Positions 6,189-13,601 of a DNA stretch of 13,871 nt are shown here, piece after piece. Below the pieces are notes generated by a model that ran no database searches, was not told the origin of the DNA, and saw only the letters and a program-made list of their open reading frames with translations. How positions within the stretch are numbered: the stretch's first letter is position 1; each line of letters starts with the position of its first letter. The translations under genes and the position numbers were made by a program. The stretch is from Turicibacter sp. (GTDB taxonomy: Bacteria; Bacillota; Bacilli; MOL361; Turicibacteraceae), in NCBI GenBank assembly GCA_030531025.1, contig JAUMTV010000071.1, forward strand, positions 2,305 through 16,175, in the 5' to 3' direction.

Positions 6189-6288
6189 TGATTTGTAAAA
6201 ATCAATATAATTTACTTTTTTGCATCCCAAAACTGAAACTGATGTGTTACAATTGATAGCTTTTTTTCTTTCTATATTATATAGGAAC

Positions 6289-7449
6289 TTAAACGGCTAA
6301 TTGAATGACTTGTTCCCAAGGTAAATTAGCTTGTCCAAAATGCCCATAAGCCGCTGTTTGTTTAAAGATCGGTTGTCGTAACTGTAGCATTTCGATAATT
6401 CCTTGTGGATGAAGCTTAAAGTTCTTTTTAATGATTGCGACTAATTCTTCATTTGAAACTTTTGCTGTTCCGAAATCTTCAACTAAGATCGAAGTTGGCT
6501 CAGCAACACCAATGGCGTATGATAATTGGATTTCACATTTTTCTGCTAAACCATTAGCAACAATATTTTTTGCAATGAAGCGGGCCATATAAGCCGCTGA
6601 ACGATCGACTTTTGTTGAATCTTTTCCTGAGAATGCTCCACCTCCATGACGAGCATATCCACCATAAGTATCGACGATGATTTTACGTCCTGTTAATCCA
6701 GCATCTCCATCTGGTCCACCGATCACAAATCGTCCAGTAGGATTAATAAAAATACGTGTTTGAGCATCCATTAACGCTGGATCAATGATGTCATCAATAA
6801 CATGTATTTTTAAATCCGAAACAATTTGGGCATGTGTCACTGCTTCATCATGTTGCGTTGAGATAACAATGGTATCGACACGTACAGGTTCATTAGCTTC
6901 ATTATACTCCACGGTCACTTGTGTTTTTCCATCAGGTCGTAAGTAAGCTAATGTTTTATTTTTACGGACTTCACTTAACTTCTTTGCTAGTTTATGAGCT
7001 AATGAGATCGGTAATGGCATTAATTCTTCCGTTTCACGACAGGCATAACCGAACATTAATCCTTGATCCCCAGCTCCAATTACTGCCTCTTCTTCATCTT
7101 GCTCGCGGGCTTCTAATGAAGCATCAACACCTTGTGCGATATCAGGTGATTGTGCATTTAACTCTACCATCACACGGCAGTTATCTGCATCTAATCCGAT
7201 TTCTTTTGCTGTATATCCGATTTCACGAATCGTTTGGCGAACAATGGCTTCAAAATCCACTTTAGCATCTGTTGTAATTTCTCCTGTGACTAACACTAAA
7301 TCTTTTGAAGCGACTGTTTCACAAGCAACCCGCGCCATTGGATCTTGTGCTAAAACAGCATCTAAGACAGCATCTGAAATCTGATCACAAACTTTATCTG
7401 GATGCCCTTCTGTTACTGATTCTGATGTGAATAATTTACGTTGTTTCAT
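6289..7449 (-). CDS. metK: S-adenosylmethionine synthase MetK
   Basis: MetK makes S-adenosylmethionine from methionine and ATP in the cytoplasm, with phosphate and pyrophosphate released. The 386 residues match the usual length. Clear signatures are TEGHPDK (13-19, with the ATP-site His16 and metal-site Asp18), the hexapeptide GAGDQG (125-130), and the glycine-rich loop [16 protein letters not shown] (269-284), which contacts the phosphates. ATG at 7449 follows a GGGAGA ribosome binding site at good spacing. It is the last gene of the speA-speD-speE-speB-metK cluster, 18 bases after speB. The position suggests that SAM supply is made together with the SpeD and SpeE steps that consume it. The sequence gives no sign that this copy is impaired; whether it is the only metK in the genome is unknown. 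Confidence 0.97.
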   Translation of the reverse strand: MKQRKLFTSESVTEGHPDKVCDQISDAVLDAVLAQDPMARVACETVASKDLVLVTGEITTDAKVDFEAIVRQTIREIGYTAKEIGLDADNCRVMVELNAQSPDIAQGVDASLEAREQDEEEAVIGAGDQGLMFGYACRETEELMPLPISLAHKLAKKLSEVRKNKTLAYLRPDGKTQVTVEYNEANEPVRVDTIVISTQHDEAVTHAQIVSDLKIHVIDDIIDPALMDAQTRIFINPTGRFVIGGPDGDAGLTGRKIIVDTYGGYARHGGGAFSGKDSTKVDRSAAYMARFIAKNIVANGLAEKCEIQLSYAIGVAEPTSILVEDFGTAKVSNEELVAIIKKNFKLHPQGIIEMLQLRQPIFKQTAAYGHFGQANLPWEQVIQLAV

Positions 7450-7467
7450 GAATATCTCCCTACCTAT

Positions 7468-8340
7468 CTATTTGCTTGCTACTAATAATGCTAATTCTCT
7501 TAATACTTTACATGCCACAATCGTTGATACATTTGCTGTATCATAATGTGGACTTAATTCAACCATATCCGCTCCAACTAATTCAATGTTAGCATCTTTA
7601 ATCGCTTTAAATACCGTCTCTAGTTCACGATATGTAATGCCACCAGGTTCTGGCGTTCCAGTTCCAGGGAAAATAGATGGATCTAAAATATCTAAATCAA
7701 TCGTAATATAAACCTTTTTCCCTGCTAACTGTGTCACAATGTCTTTCACACGATGAACAGTGAAAGGTTCCATATAAGTATGATGATCTTTTAAAGCAAA
7801 ATCGAATTCTTGCTTCATTCCCGAACGAATACCGAACTGATAAATTCGACCATCACCAAGAATATCCCAACAACGGCGAATAACCGTTGCATGCGATAAT
7901 TTTTCATTGTTATACGTGTCACGTAAGTCTGTATGCGCATCAAAATGTAACAAATGAACATCTGGGTGTTTTTTAATAAGCGCTTGAATCACAGGTAATG
8001 TGACTAAATGCTCACCACCAATCATTAACGGCTTTTTCCCATCTTGAATGATTTGTGAGGCGACCTCTTCAATCTCAGATAAGATTTTAACGGTATTTCC
8101 ATTTGATAAAGCAACATCTCCAGCATCACAAATTAAGAAATCTTCTAAATCTAAATCAAGTAGCGGACTATATGTCTCGATTCCATCTGATTCACAGCGC
8201 ATTTGTTGCGCTGCAAATCGTGTCCCTGGACGATATGACGTTGTTCCATCAAATGGAGCGCCAAAAACAACAAGATTGGCTTCCTCATATGACGAATCCA
8301 TGGCTAAAAACTGAGCCGCATTACTTAGACGATTTTGCAT
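7468..8340 (-). CDS. speB: Agmatinase SpeB (ureohydrolase family)
   Basis: Agmatinase splits agmatine into putrescine and urea using a two-manganese centre. The 290-residue product has the ureohydrolase motifs: GGEH (108-111), FDAHTD (133-138) and DLDILD (215-220), giving the ligands His111, Asp134, His136, Asp138, Asp215 and Asp217, and GTGTPEPGG (226-234). The segments around GGEHLV and FGIRSGMK resemble Bacillus subtilis SpeB, which has about the same length. The start is either ATG at 8340 or TTG at 8346; an AAGGAG inside the end of speE serves both, and I prefer the ATG. Either way the gene overlaps the end of speE by 20-26 bases, which suggests translational coupling. The neighbours speA, speD and speE favour agmatinase over arginase or formiminoglutamase. 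Confidence 0.93.
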   Translation of the reverse strand: MQNRLSNAAQFLAMDSSYEEANLVVFGAPFDGTTSYRPGTRFAAQQMRCESDGIETYSPLLDLDLEDFLICDAGDVALSNGNTVKILSEIEEVASQIIQDGKKPLMIGGEHLVTLPVIQALIKKHPDVHLLHFDAHTDLRDTYNNEKLSHATVIRRCWDILGDGRIYQFGIRSGMKQEFDFALKDHHTYMEPFTVHRVKDIVTQLAGKKVYITIDLDILDPSIFPGTGTPEPGGITYRELETVFKAIKDANIELVGADMVELSPHYDTANVSTIVACKVLRELALLVASK

Positions 8341-9187
8341 CTTCAAGCATCTCCTTTACGTAAGTTGGTAACATAAATGATCCGACATGAAGATCCGTAT
8401 TATAATACTTTGTTTTTAATCCTAGTGCATTCCACTCATCGACTTTCGCATCTTTAATCGGATCAAAGGTCTTTGAAGCAAATCCAAATAACCAATGTCC
8501 TGATGGATAAGTTGGAATATGCGCTTGATACACTTTAGCAATTGGAAAAATTCGATTAATTTTTTCATGAGCTCGTTTCATTTCATGAGCATTCTGCTTA
8601 AAATATGGGCTTTCATTTTGATTAACTAAAATTCCATCTTTTGAAAGAATACGATAACAGTTTTGATAGAATTCTGTTGTAAATAACCCTTCTCCTGGTC
8701 CAATTGGATCAGTTGAATCAACAATAATTAAATCATAGCTTTCATCTTTGGCATTTGCTACCCATGCCACTCCATCTTCAAAATATAAATGAATGCGTGG
8801 ATCTTCTTCTAATTTTAATGCGGTAATCGGTAAAAACTCTAATGAGGCACGAACGACTAATTCATCAATTTCGACCATATCAATCGATTCAATGTGAGGA
8901 TAACGTGACAGTTCACGTGCTGTCCCTCCATCGCCTCCTCCAATAATTAAAACCTTTTTAATGGCCGGATTGACACACATTGGGGTATGCACAATGCAAT
9001 CATGATAAATGAATTCGTCTTTTTCATTGACCATCATTAAACCATCTAACGTTAAAAACTTTCCAAATTCTTGACTTTCAAAGACATCTACTTGTTGAAA
9101 ATCTGACTTTTTTGAATAAAGTTGCTTATCGACTTTAATTGAAAAACGTACGTTTTCTGTCCACTCTTCTGTATACCAAAACTCCAT
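8321..9187 (-). CDS. speE: Spermidine synthase SpeE
   Basis: SpeE transfers the aminopropyl group of decarboxylated SAM to putrescine to make spermidine. The 288 residues show the spermidine synthase order: N-terminal beta domain beginning MEFWYTEEWT, LTLDGLMMVNEKDEFIYH (46-62), the methyltransferase-like nucleotide loop GGGDGG (83-88), VEIDELV (105-111), VDSTDPIGP (156-164, with catalytic Asp157) and IPTYPSG (224-230). It resembles Bacillus subtilis SpeE throughout. ATG at 9187 lies just after AGGAGA and gives the expected N-terminus; the frame extends seven codons further without support. The gene starts 21 bases after speD and its 3' end overlaps speB. Confidence 0.96.
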   Translation of the reverse strand: MEFWYTEEWTENVRFSIKVDKQLYSKKSDFQQVDVFESQEFGKFLTLDGLMMVNEKDEFIYHDCIVHTPMCVNPAIKKVLIIGGGDGGTARELSRYPHIESIDMVEIDELVVRASLEFLPITALKLEEDPRIHLYFEDGVAWVANAKDESYDLIIVDSTDPIGPGEGLFTTEFYQNCYRILSKDGILVNQNESPYFKQNAHEMKRAHEKINRIFPIAKVYQAHIPTYPSGHWLFGFASKTFDPIKDAKVDEWNALGLKTKYYNTDLHVGSFMLPTYVKEMLEDAKSSK

Positions 9188-9208
9188 GTTTATCTCTCCT
9201 TTTATCAC

Positions 9209-9634
9209 TTACATTGCAGCTGCTTCAATTGGTTTATGTGTAATTAACCCTAAATCACTTTTACTATGTTTTTGAATTTTTGACGTTAATCCACGAGGGA
9301 TTTCAATCGATTCACTAAACTCTGATTTTAAAATGGTTTCTAAATATTCAAAGCTTTTCCACGGATCAATATCCCCACAAGTGAAGAAATCAGCGGAAGC
9401 AAATCCATATTCAGGCCATGTGTGAATCGTTAAATGTGATTCAGCTACAATGACAGCTCCGCTAACTCCCCATGGATTAAAATGATGAAAAACAGAATCA
9501 ACAATCGTTGCTTTTGCTTCTAACGCTGCTTCGTTCATTGACCTTTCAATGAGCTGAGGGTTTTTTAAAACTTCTGGATCACAATTGTAGTATTCCACTA
9601 AAATATGGCGTCCTAATGTTTCAACTTTATGCAT
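9209..9634 (-). CDS. speD: S-adenosylmethionine decarboxylase proenzyme SpeD (short prokaryotic type)
   Basis: SpeD decarboxylates SAM to provide the aminopropyl donor for SpeE. The proenzyme cuts itself between Glu65 and Ser66, and the serine becomes the pyruvoyl cofactor. The motif ESHLTIHTWPEYGFASAD (65-82) is plain, with His71 (processing) and Cys86 in TCGD (proton donor) at the spacing seen in the Thermotoga-type enzyme. Length is 141 residues, normal for this class. The frame reaches a GTG at 9643, but that codon overlaps the AAAGGAG ribosome binding site, so ATG at 9634 is the start. It lies 18 bases after speA and 21 before speE. Confidence 0.96.
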   Translation of the reverse strand: MHKVETLGRHILVEYYNCDPEVLKNPQLIERSMNEAALEAKATIVDSVFHHFNPWGVSGAVIVAESHLTIHTWPEYGFASADFFTCGDIDPWKSFEYLETILKSEFSESIEIPRGLTSKIQKHSKSDLGLITHKPIEAAAM

Positions 9635-9652
9635 GTTTAACACTCCTTTATC

Positions 9653-11173
9653 TTAAGAAAGATTGTTTTCTTGAATCACTAATAATTGTTTCATCTCTTT
9701 ATCAACATTATCTGTTAAAAAAGCATGACTTTGTTTGAGTTGCTTCAAGGATATAATCACTTCTGAAGTAATTCGTTCACCTGGGGCAACAATAGGGATA
9801 CCTGGTGGATAAGCCAAAATTGATTCACCAGCTAATCGCCCAATGGCCTCTTCCAGTGGAACTAATTCTTTTTCACTAAAATACGCATCACGCGGAGACA
9901 GTTCGACTTGAGGATGATTCACTAATTTAAATGGGGTTTGCTCAACTTTTGACTCTTTATGATGCTGACTTGCTATTTCTTTAAAAGCCTCAATTAAGCG
10001 ATTAATATTTTTCAATTGATCACCTAAGCTAATCACAGCTAAGACGTTATTAAAGTCAGGCATCTCTAATTGGATATTATATTTTTTCCACATGATCTCA
10101 TAGACTTCAAATCCCGTTAAACCTAATCCTTGAACATTCACCCCTAATTTAGTCACATCGTAAGACTGATGATAAACACCTATAGGTTCAATGGTATGCA
10201 AGCCAGGAATTTGATTGATTTTATATCGGGCATATTCACTTAAATAAATCGTTTTGGATAATTGTTCATAGCCATTTAAGACTAGGTTTTGGCGTGCCCC
10301 ATCTAAACTACTCATGAGTAAATAAGAACATGAAGTGGATTGTAGCATATTAATGACTTGTTGAACTTTTTTAACATCAATCCGTGCTTTATTAACAAGT
10401 AAAGCAGACGCTTGTGTTAAGGCTCCTCCAGTTTTATGAATACTGACACATGAGACATCAGCCCCTAATTCAATTCCCGAAGGTGGCAGATCAGGGTGAA
10501 AAGGAAAATGTGCCCCATGTGCTTCATCAACTAAAACAAGTACATCACGTTGATGACAAATCTTAATAATTTGCTCTAAATCTGTGACAAATCCATAATA
10601 AGTCGGATTTAATAAAAATACAGCTTTGATGTTTGAATCTTGATCAAGCATTGATTCAACAACAGATGGTTTAACATTACAAGCAATTCCTTCTTTTCCT
10701 AGCATTTCTGTTGGCAGATAAACAGGAGTTGCTCCACACAAAATCAAACCATTCAATGCTGACTTATGAATATTTCTCGGTAGCAATACTTTATCGTTTG
10801 GCCCTAATACTGACATTAACATACAGTGAATCGCCGATGTTGTTCCATTTGTTATGAAAAAAGCAGCATCTGCATGATAGGCATCAGCCAATAATTCCTG
10901 TGCTTCTTTGATAACTCCTTTAGCATTCGATACATTATCAAGCAATGGGAGGGAATTAACATCCATTCTCATGAGATCATGTCCAAAATATTGATTTAAC
11001 ACTTTTACTCCCTGACCACGTTTATGACCAGGAACATCAAAAGCTGCAATATCTTGAAGGCTATAGTCTTTTAAAGCAGATAACAGTGGAATTTCACGAT
11101 GTTTTTCTAATCGGTTGGTATCCACGACTGAGACATATTGTGTGTTTAAATCCATACATTTCAAATGATTCAC
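9653..11173 (-). CDS. speA: PLP-dependent arginine decarboxylase SpeA (Orn/Lys/Arg decarboxylase, fold type I)
   Basis: The 506-residue protein is a group III basic amino acid decarboxylase without the N-terminal wing domain of the E. coli enzymes. Visible signatures are DVPGHKRG (46-53), TNGTTSAIH (108-116), RNIHKS (133-138), VDEAHGAHF (215-223) and SIHKTGGAL (244-252), where Lys247 should bind pyridoxal phosphate. The C-terminal domain includes YPPGIP. The family covers arginine, lysine and ornithine decarboxylases. The downstream agmatinase gene argues for arginine as substrate, as in Bacillus subtilis SpeA, but this is inference. The start is GTG at 11173, six bases after GGAGGAG; a TTG further up overlaps that site. 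It is the first gene of the polyamine operon and has a long leader. Confidence 0.92.
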   Translation of the reverse strand: MNHLKCMDLNTQYVSVVDTNRLEKHREIPLLSALKDYSLQDIAAFDVPGHKRGQGVKVLNQYFGHDLMRMDVNSLPLLDNVSNAKGVIKEAQELLADAYHADAAFFITNGTTSAIHCMLMSVLGPNDKVLLPRNIHKSALNGLILCGATPVYLPTEMLGKEGIACNVKPSVVESMLDQDSNIKAVFLLNPTYYGFVTDLEQIIKICHQRDVLVLVDEAHGAHFPFHPDLPPSGIELGADVSCVSIHKTGGALTQASALLVNKARIDVKKVQQVINMLQSTSCSYLLMSSLDGARQNLVLNGYEQLSKTIYLSEYARYKINQIPGLHTIEPIGVYHQSYDVTKLGVNVQGLGLTGFEVYEIMWKKYNIQLEMPDFNNVLAVISLGDQLKNINRLIEAFKEIASQHHKESKVEQTPFKLVNHPQVELSPRDAYFSEKELVPLEEAIGRLAGESILAYPPGIPIVAPGERITSEVIISLKQLKQSHAFLTDNVDKEMKQLLVIQENNLS

Positions 11174-11570
11174 TTTATTCTCCTCCTTTCTATGCAAAGA
11201 GATTCATTTCTCTTCCAGTTACTAATATAAGACGTTTTGTTTAGTATTTATAAACTTTTTGGGCAAAAAAAGATTTTTTAGTTAAAAACACAAAATGAAT
11301 TCTTTCATTTTTCTGCTTTATCACACAAAAATCCACAACAGAAATAGGATAAAACACTATATTTTAACTACAAATGGATTTTTATTCACCTTTTATTACC
11401 CTGTTGACTGATCACCAGCACAACATCGACTATAATAGTACACTTTTTTTCCTTTAGCAATACTTTTTTAGCAAAAAATATAAAAATTTAATTATTTTTA
11501 ACTATTTGTTTGATGCTGCTAAACTTAGTTTACCTTATTCAATCCATAAGTTTAATTTATATAAACTAAC
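11174..11570 (-). other. Leader and promoter region of the speA operon
   Basis: About 400 bases separate speA from the preceding terminator, and the operon promoter must lie here. I could not choose one with confidence: candidates are TTGCCC-17-TAAACA around 11235-11265 and a TATATT near 11224-11229 without a -35. Near speA there is a 6-bp hairpin (AAGAGA/TCTCTT, 11197-11214) just before the ribosome binding site. An 8-bp hairpin (AAAATGAA/TTCATTTT, 11292-11311) lies further up. On the plus strand a TTGACT (11404) and TATAAT (11431) occur, but 21 bases apart and with no gene behind them. I recognise no SAM riboswitch. Confidence 0.45.
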
Positions 11571-11605
11571 AAAAAAGGCAATCCTAATTTTAGGATTGCT
11601 TTTTT
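11571..11605 (-). terminator. Terminator of the coiled-coil / diguanylate cyclase operon
   Basis: The perfect 9-bp stem GCAATCCTA/TAGGATTGC around a 4-base loop is flanked by A and T runs on both sides, so it can act in both directions. It begins right after the cyclase stop codon. Confidence 0.9.
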
Positions 11606-11606
11606 G

Positions 11607-12509
11607 TTAACTAATGACACAATTTCTACCTTTATTTTTCGCCTTATATAGTTTTTGATCTGCATCTTGTAATAATTCAGTTTGTGTCAAATCACCTGAT
11701 TGACACATTGAAAGTCCAATACTACATGTTAAGCGTTGAACATGATCACCAATTTTAAATAAATGATGCTCAACAGATTGTCGAATTCGTTCAGCGACTT
11801 CATTCGCGTGAGAGAAATCCACATTTTTCAAAATGACAATAAATTCTTCACCACCATATCGACTCATCCAATCGACATCACGACGAAGTACTGACTTAAT
11901 CACTTCAACAAATTGCTTTAACACTTCATCACCAACTAGATGTCCATGTAAGTCATTAATTCGCTTAAAATGATCAATATCAATGATCAATACCGCTAAA
12001 TTCGTTTCATAAAAGCTACTATACATTAATTCTTTAGCTAATTGTTTTTCAAAATAGCGTCGATTATAAACTTTTGTTAACTCATCCGTGTTCGCTAACT
12101 GTGTCAGAGTCGTTGTTGTCGTATCGAGTGGTAAAGCTAAGTTAGAAGACAAGTCAGAAAAAAAATCATCGGTAGTCACTTTTTTCAATAGCTCCACAAT
12201 GTACAAGCGACCTTCACGCTCGATTGGTAATGCCATTATACAATAAGCCTCATCTTTATAACGTTCAATTTTAAACGTAGATTTCTCGTTTTTATAAGCA
12301 ACAAAGGAAACACAATTGCGACAAACTTCATCTTGTTCCCAAAAGTCGTAACAATGTTGTCCTTTTCTATGGAATTTAAGTGAGCTGATACCCCCTTCTT
12401 CTTTAATAAGCTCCTTTTTGATTGGATCCACAATACGGATACTATCATATAACCCAATAAATATACTTAATCGCTCGCGAATTTCATTAATCAATTCTGT
12501 TTCAAACAT
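11607..12509 (-). CDS. Diguanylate cyclase (GGDEF domain) with N-terminal Cys-rich sensor domain
   Basis: The C-terminal half is a complete GGDEF domain that should make cyclic di-GMP from two GTP: DELTKVYNRR (142-151), IDIDHFKRINDLHGH (176-190, with metal-binding Asp177), and the active-site GGEEF (219-223). RDVD (210-213) lies five residues before GGEEF, the place of the product-inhibition I-site RxxD, so feedback inhibition is likely. The N-terminal 130 residues have no membrane helix and contain HCYDFWEQDEVCRNC (52-66): His52, Cys53, Cys63 and Cys66. This resembles PAS-like domains with a CxxC motif and might bind metal, an Fe-S cluster or sense redox state; that is inference. ATG at 12509 follows AAGGGGA. 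It lies 18 bases after the coiled-coil gene, so the two form an operon. Confidence 0.93.
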   Translation of the reverse strand: MFETELINEIRERLSIFIGLYDSIRIVDPIKKELIKEEGGISSLKFHRKGQHCYDFWEQDEVCRNCVSFVAYKNEKSTFKIERYKDEAYCIMALPIEREGRLYIVELLKKVTTDDFFSDLSSNLALPLDTTTTTLTQLANTDELTKVYNRRYFEKQLAKELMYSSFYETNLAVLIIDIDHFKRINDLHGHLVGDEVLKQFVEVIKSVLRRDVDWMSRYGGEEFIVILKNVDFSHANEVAERIRQSVEHHLFKIGDHVQRLTCSIGLSMCQSGDLTQTELLQDADQKLYKAKNKGRNCVIS

Positions 12510-12527
12510 CTGTATGTCCCCTTTCTA

Positions 12528-13394
12528 TTATACTGCTGATTCTTCTCCTTTTGATAGCTGTTCATCTAACCTTTTTTTCAATCCCTCATTTTCTTCTACT
12601 AATAACATGACTTTTGATTCATAGTCCTCTTTTAACTTCTCAATCTTTTCGCTATGCTCTTGTTGTAATAAAAGGCGCAATTCTTGTAATTCAAGCGTCT
12701 GTTTTCGTTTTAGCAACTCAAACTCTTGCTCCATAGTTTGTTGGTTTTGATTCATTTTTTCAACAAACTTATTCTTTTGCTCTTCTTTCTCTTCTTCAAT
12801 CACGCGAATTCGACTATTTAAACGTCTAACTTCATCTTCTTTATCTTCAATTAGCGCTCGAAGTTTAGTTAGTTCCTCTAACGCTGAATTAGCTGTTTCG
12901 ATCTTGACTTCAACTTCAACAAATCTCTTTTCTAATTCACTATTTTTCTCGCGTAATAAATCATTTAAATCTTTTAAGTTACGTTGCTCTTCTTTTTGAA
13001 GTCCAACTTCTTGTTTTAAACCTTTAACTTGATCTTTTAATTGTTGGATTTGTTGTTCTTTCTCTTCTACTTGTAAAAGTTGTTCTTTTAACCTCTCGAT
13101 CTCTTCTTCTTGCTGATAAAGTTGTTGATTTTCTTTATTTTTGTTTTCTAACTCACGTAATTGTACACGTTCAACCATATTGATATAAATGTCCGCCATA
13201 CGCTTTGTTAAACGTTGCAATTCATCAATATCTTGTGTGAATTGATCAGATCCTGTGCTTATTTGCCCTAACTCAAATTGTGTCAACATCATTTGCATTA
13301 AATCTTTATTATTCATTCCATTTTGTTGTGCCAATTCGATAAATCGATTCTTCAATTCTTCATCTATACGTACACTAAATACTGCATCTGCCAT
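12528..13394 (-). CDS. Ribbon-helix-helix DNA-binding protein with a long coiled coil
   Basis: Residues 1-45 look like a ribbon-helix-helix domain: a short strand (VFSVRID, 5-11) followed by two helices (EELKNRFIELAQQNG and NKDLMQMMLTQFELG). Such domains dimerise and put the paired strands into the DNA major groove. From about residue 55 to 282 the protein is almost all Glu, Lys, Gln, Leu and Arg in heptad-like order with no Pro or Cys, so a coiled coil of over 200 residues is expected. No membrane segment is present. The layout recalls plasmid KfrA-type and chromosome-organising proteins, but I do not recognise a named family. ATG at 13394 has AAGGTGAG before it. It is the first gene of an operon with the cyclase and may bind the palindromes upstream of itself (inference). 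Confidence 0.82.
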   Translation of the reverse strand: MADAVFSVRIDEELKNRFIELAQQNGMNNKDLMQMMLTQFELGQISTGSDQFTQDIDELQRLTKRMADIYINMVERVQLRELENKNKENQQLYQQEEEIERLKEQLLQVEEKEQQIQQLKDQVKGLKQEVGLQKEEQRNLKDLNDLLREKNSELEKRFVEVEVKIETANSALEELTKLRALIEDKEDEVRRLNSRIRVIEEEKEEQKNKFVEKMNQNQQTMEQEFELLKRKQTLELQELRLLLQQEHSEKIEKLKEDYESKVMLLVEENEGLKKRLDEQLSKGEESAV

Positions 13395-13424
13395 TTTCTC
13401 ACCTTTTTTACTACATTTTTATCT

Positions 13425-13433
13425 ATTATATCA
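13425..13433 (-). promoter_or_regulatory. Extended -10 promoter of the coiled-coil / cyclase operon
   Basis: On the minus strand TGATATAAT combines a TGn extension with a perfect TATAAT, about 30 bases before the start codon. The -35 region (TGTAAA) is poor, as is common with extended -10 promoters. Confidence 0.7.
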
Positions 13434-13477
13434 TATTTTTTAGTATTTTTACACCCTCCATATTCACGCCACCCTAA

Positions 13478-13549
13478 TGTATACATCAGTATACAATGCA
13501 TACTAACTTAATATACAGCACGTTTACTTATGTTTATAATTGTATACAA
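13478..13549. promoter_or_regulatory. Array of GTATAC palindromes upstream of the coiled-coil gene
   Basis: GTATAC occurs at 13479-13484, 13489-13494 and 13542-13547, the first within TGTATACA and the last within the 10-bp palindrome TTGTATACAA. One-mismatch copies are GCATAC (13498-13503) and ATATAC (13511-13516). The first four start 10, 9 and 13 bases apart, close to one helical turn. They lie roughly 45-115 bases upstream of the -10 element. Confidence 0.55.
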
Positions 13550-13565
13550 AAGCAAACGAATAATA

Positions 13566-13601
13566 TTATATTCAATATAACTTTCATTATATTGAATATA
13601 A
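13566..13601. promoter_or_regulatory. Twin 15-bp palindromes, 21 bp centre to centre
   Basis: TTATATTCAATATAA (13566-13580) and TTATATTGAATATAA (13587-13601) are perfect reverse complements, and each is itself a 7+1+7 palindrome. Their centres (13573 and 13594) are 21 bp apart, two helical turns, so two dimers would sit on the same DNA face. No T run follows on either strand, so this is not a terminator. Confidence 0.65.

Larger units (their letters stand above)
5734..6288. other. 555-base structured spacer between converging genes
   Basis: The lipoprotein gene and the metK operon converge here, so no promoter for either is needed. Yet the region holds a 16-bp palindrome (5772-5787), a 16-bp AT-rich hairpin (5837-5873), a purine-rich AGGGGGGAG resembling a ribosome binding site (5947-5955), a 12-nt minisatellite (5966-6049), a 10-bp-arm inverted repeat (6057-6078), inverted copies of the minisatellite core (6091-6110, 6170-6177, 6194-6201) and the metK terminator (6158-6188). 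No gene is convincing. Confidence 0.7.

Noticed and set aside
5966..6201. A CRISPR array at the short repeats
   Set aside because: The repeat core is 8 bases in a 12-base period with no spacers of constant length, and no cas genes are in the window.
6921..7265. 114-codon plus-strand frame inside metK
   Set aside because: It lies wholly within the well-supported metK gene on the other strand and shows no family signature or ribosome binding site.
8048..8363. Two plus-strand frames of 86-88 codons opposite speB
   Set aside because: They are antisense shadows of speB and have no recognisable product.
11404..11436. TTGACT and TATAAT on the plus strand as a promoter
   Set aside because: The spacer is 21 bases, too long for a normal sigma-A promoter, and no plus-strand gene follows.
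12236..12457. 73-codon minus-strand frame inside the cyclase gene
   Set aside because: It is an alternative frame of the conserved N-terminal cyclase region without its own start signals.
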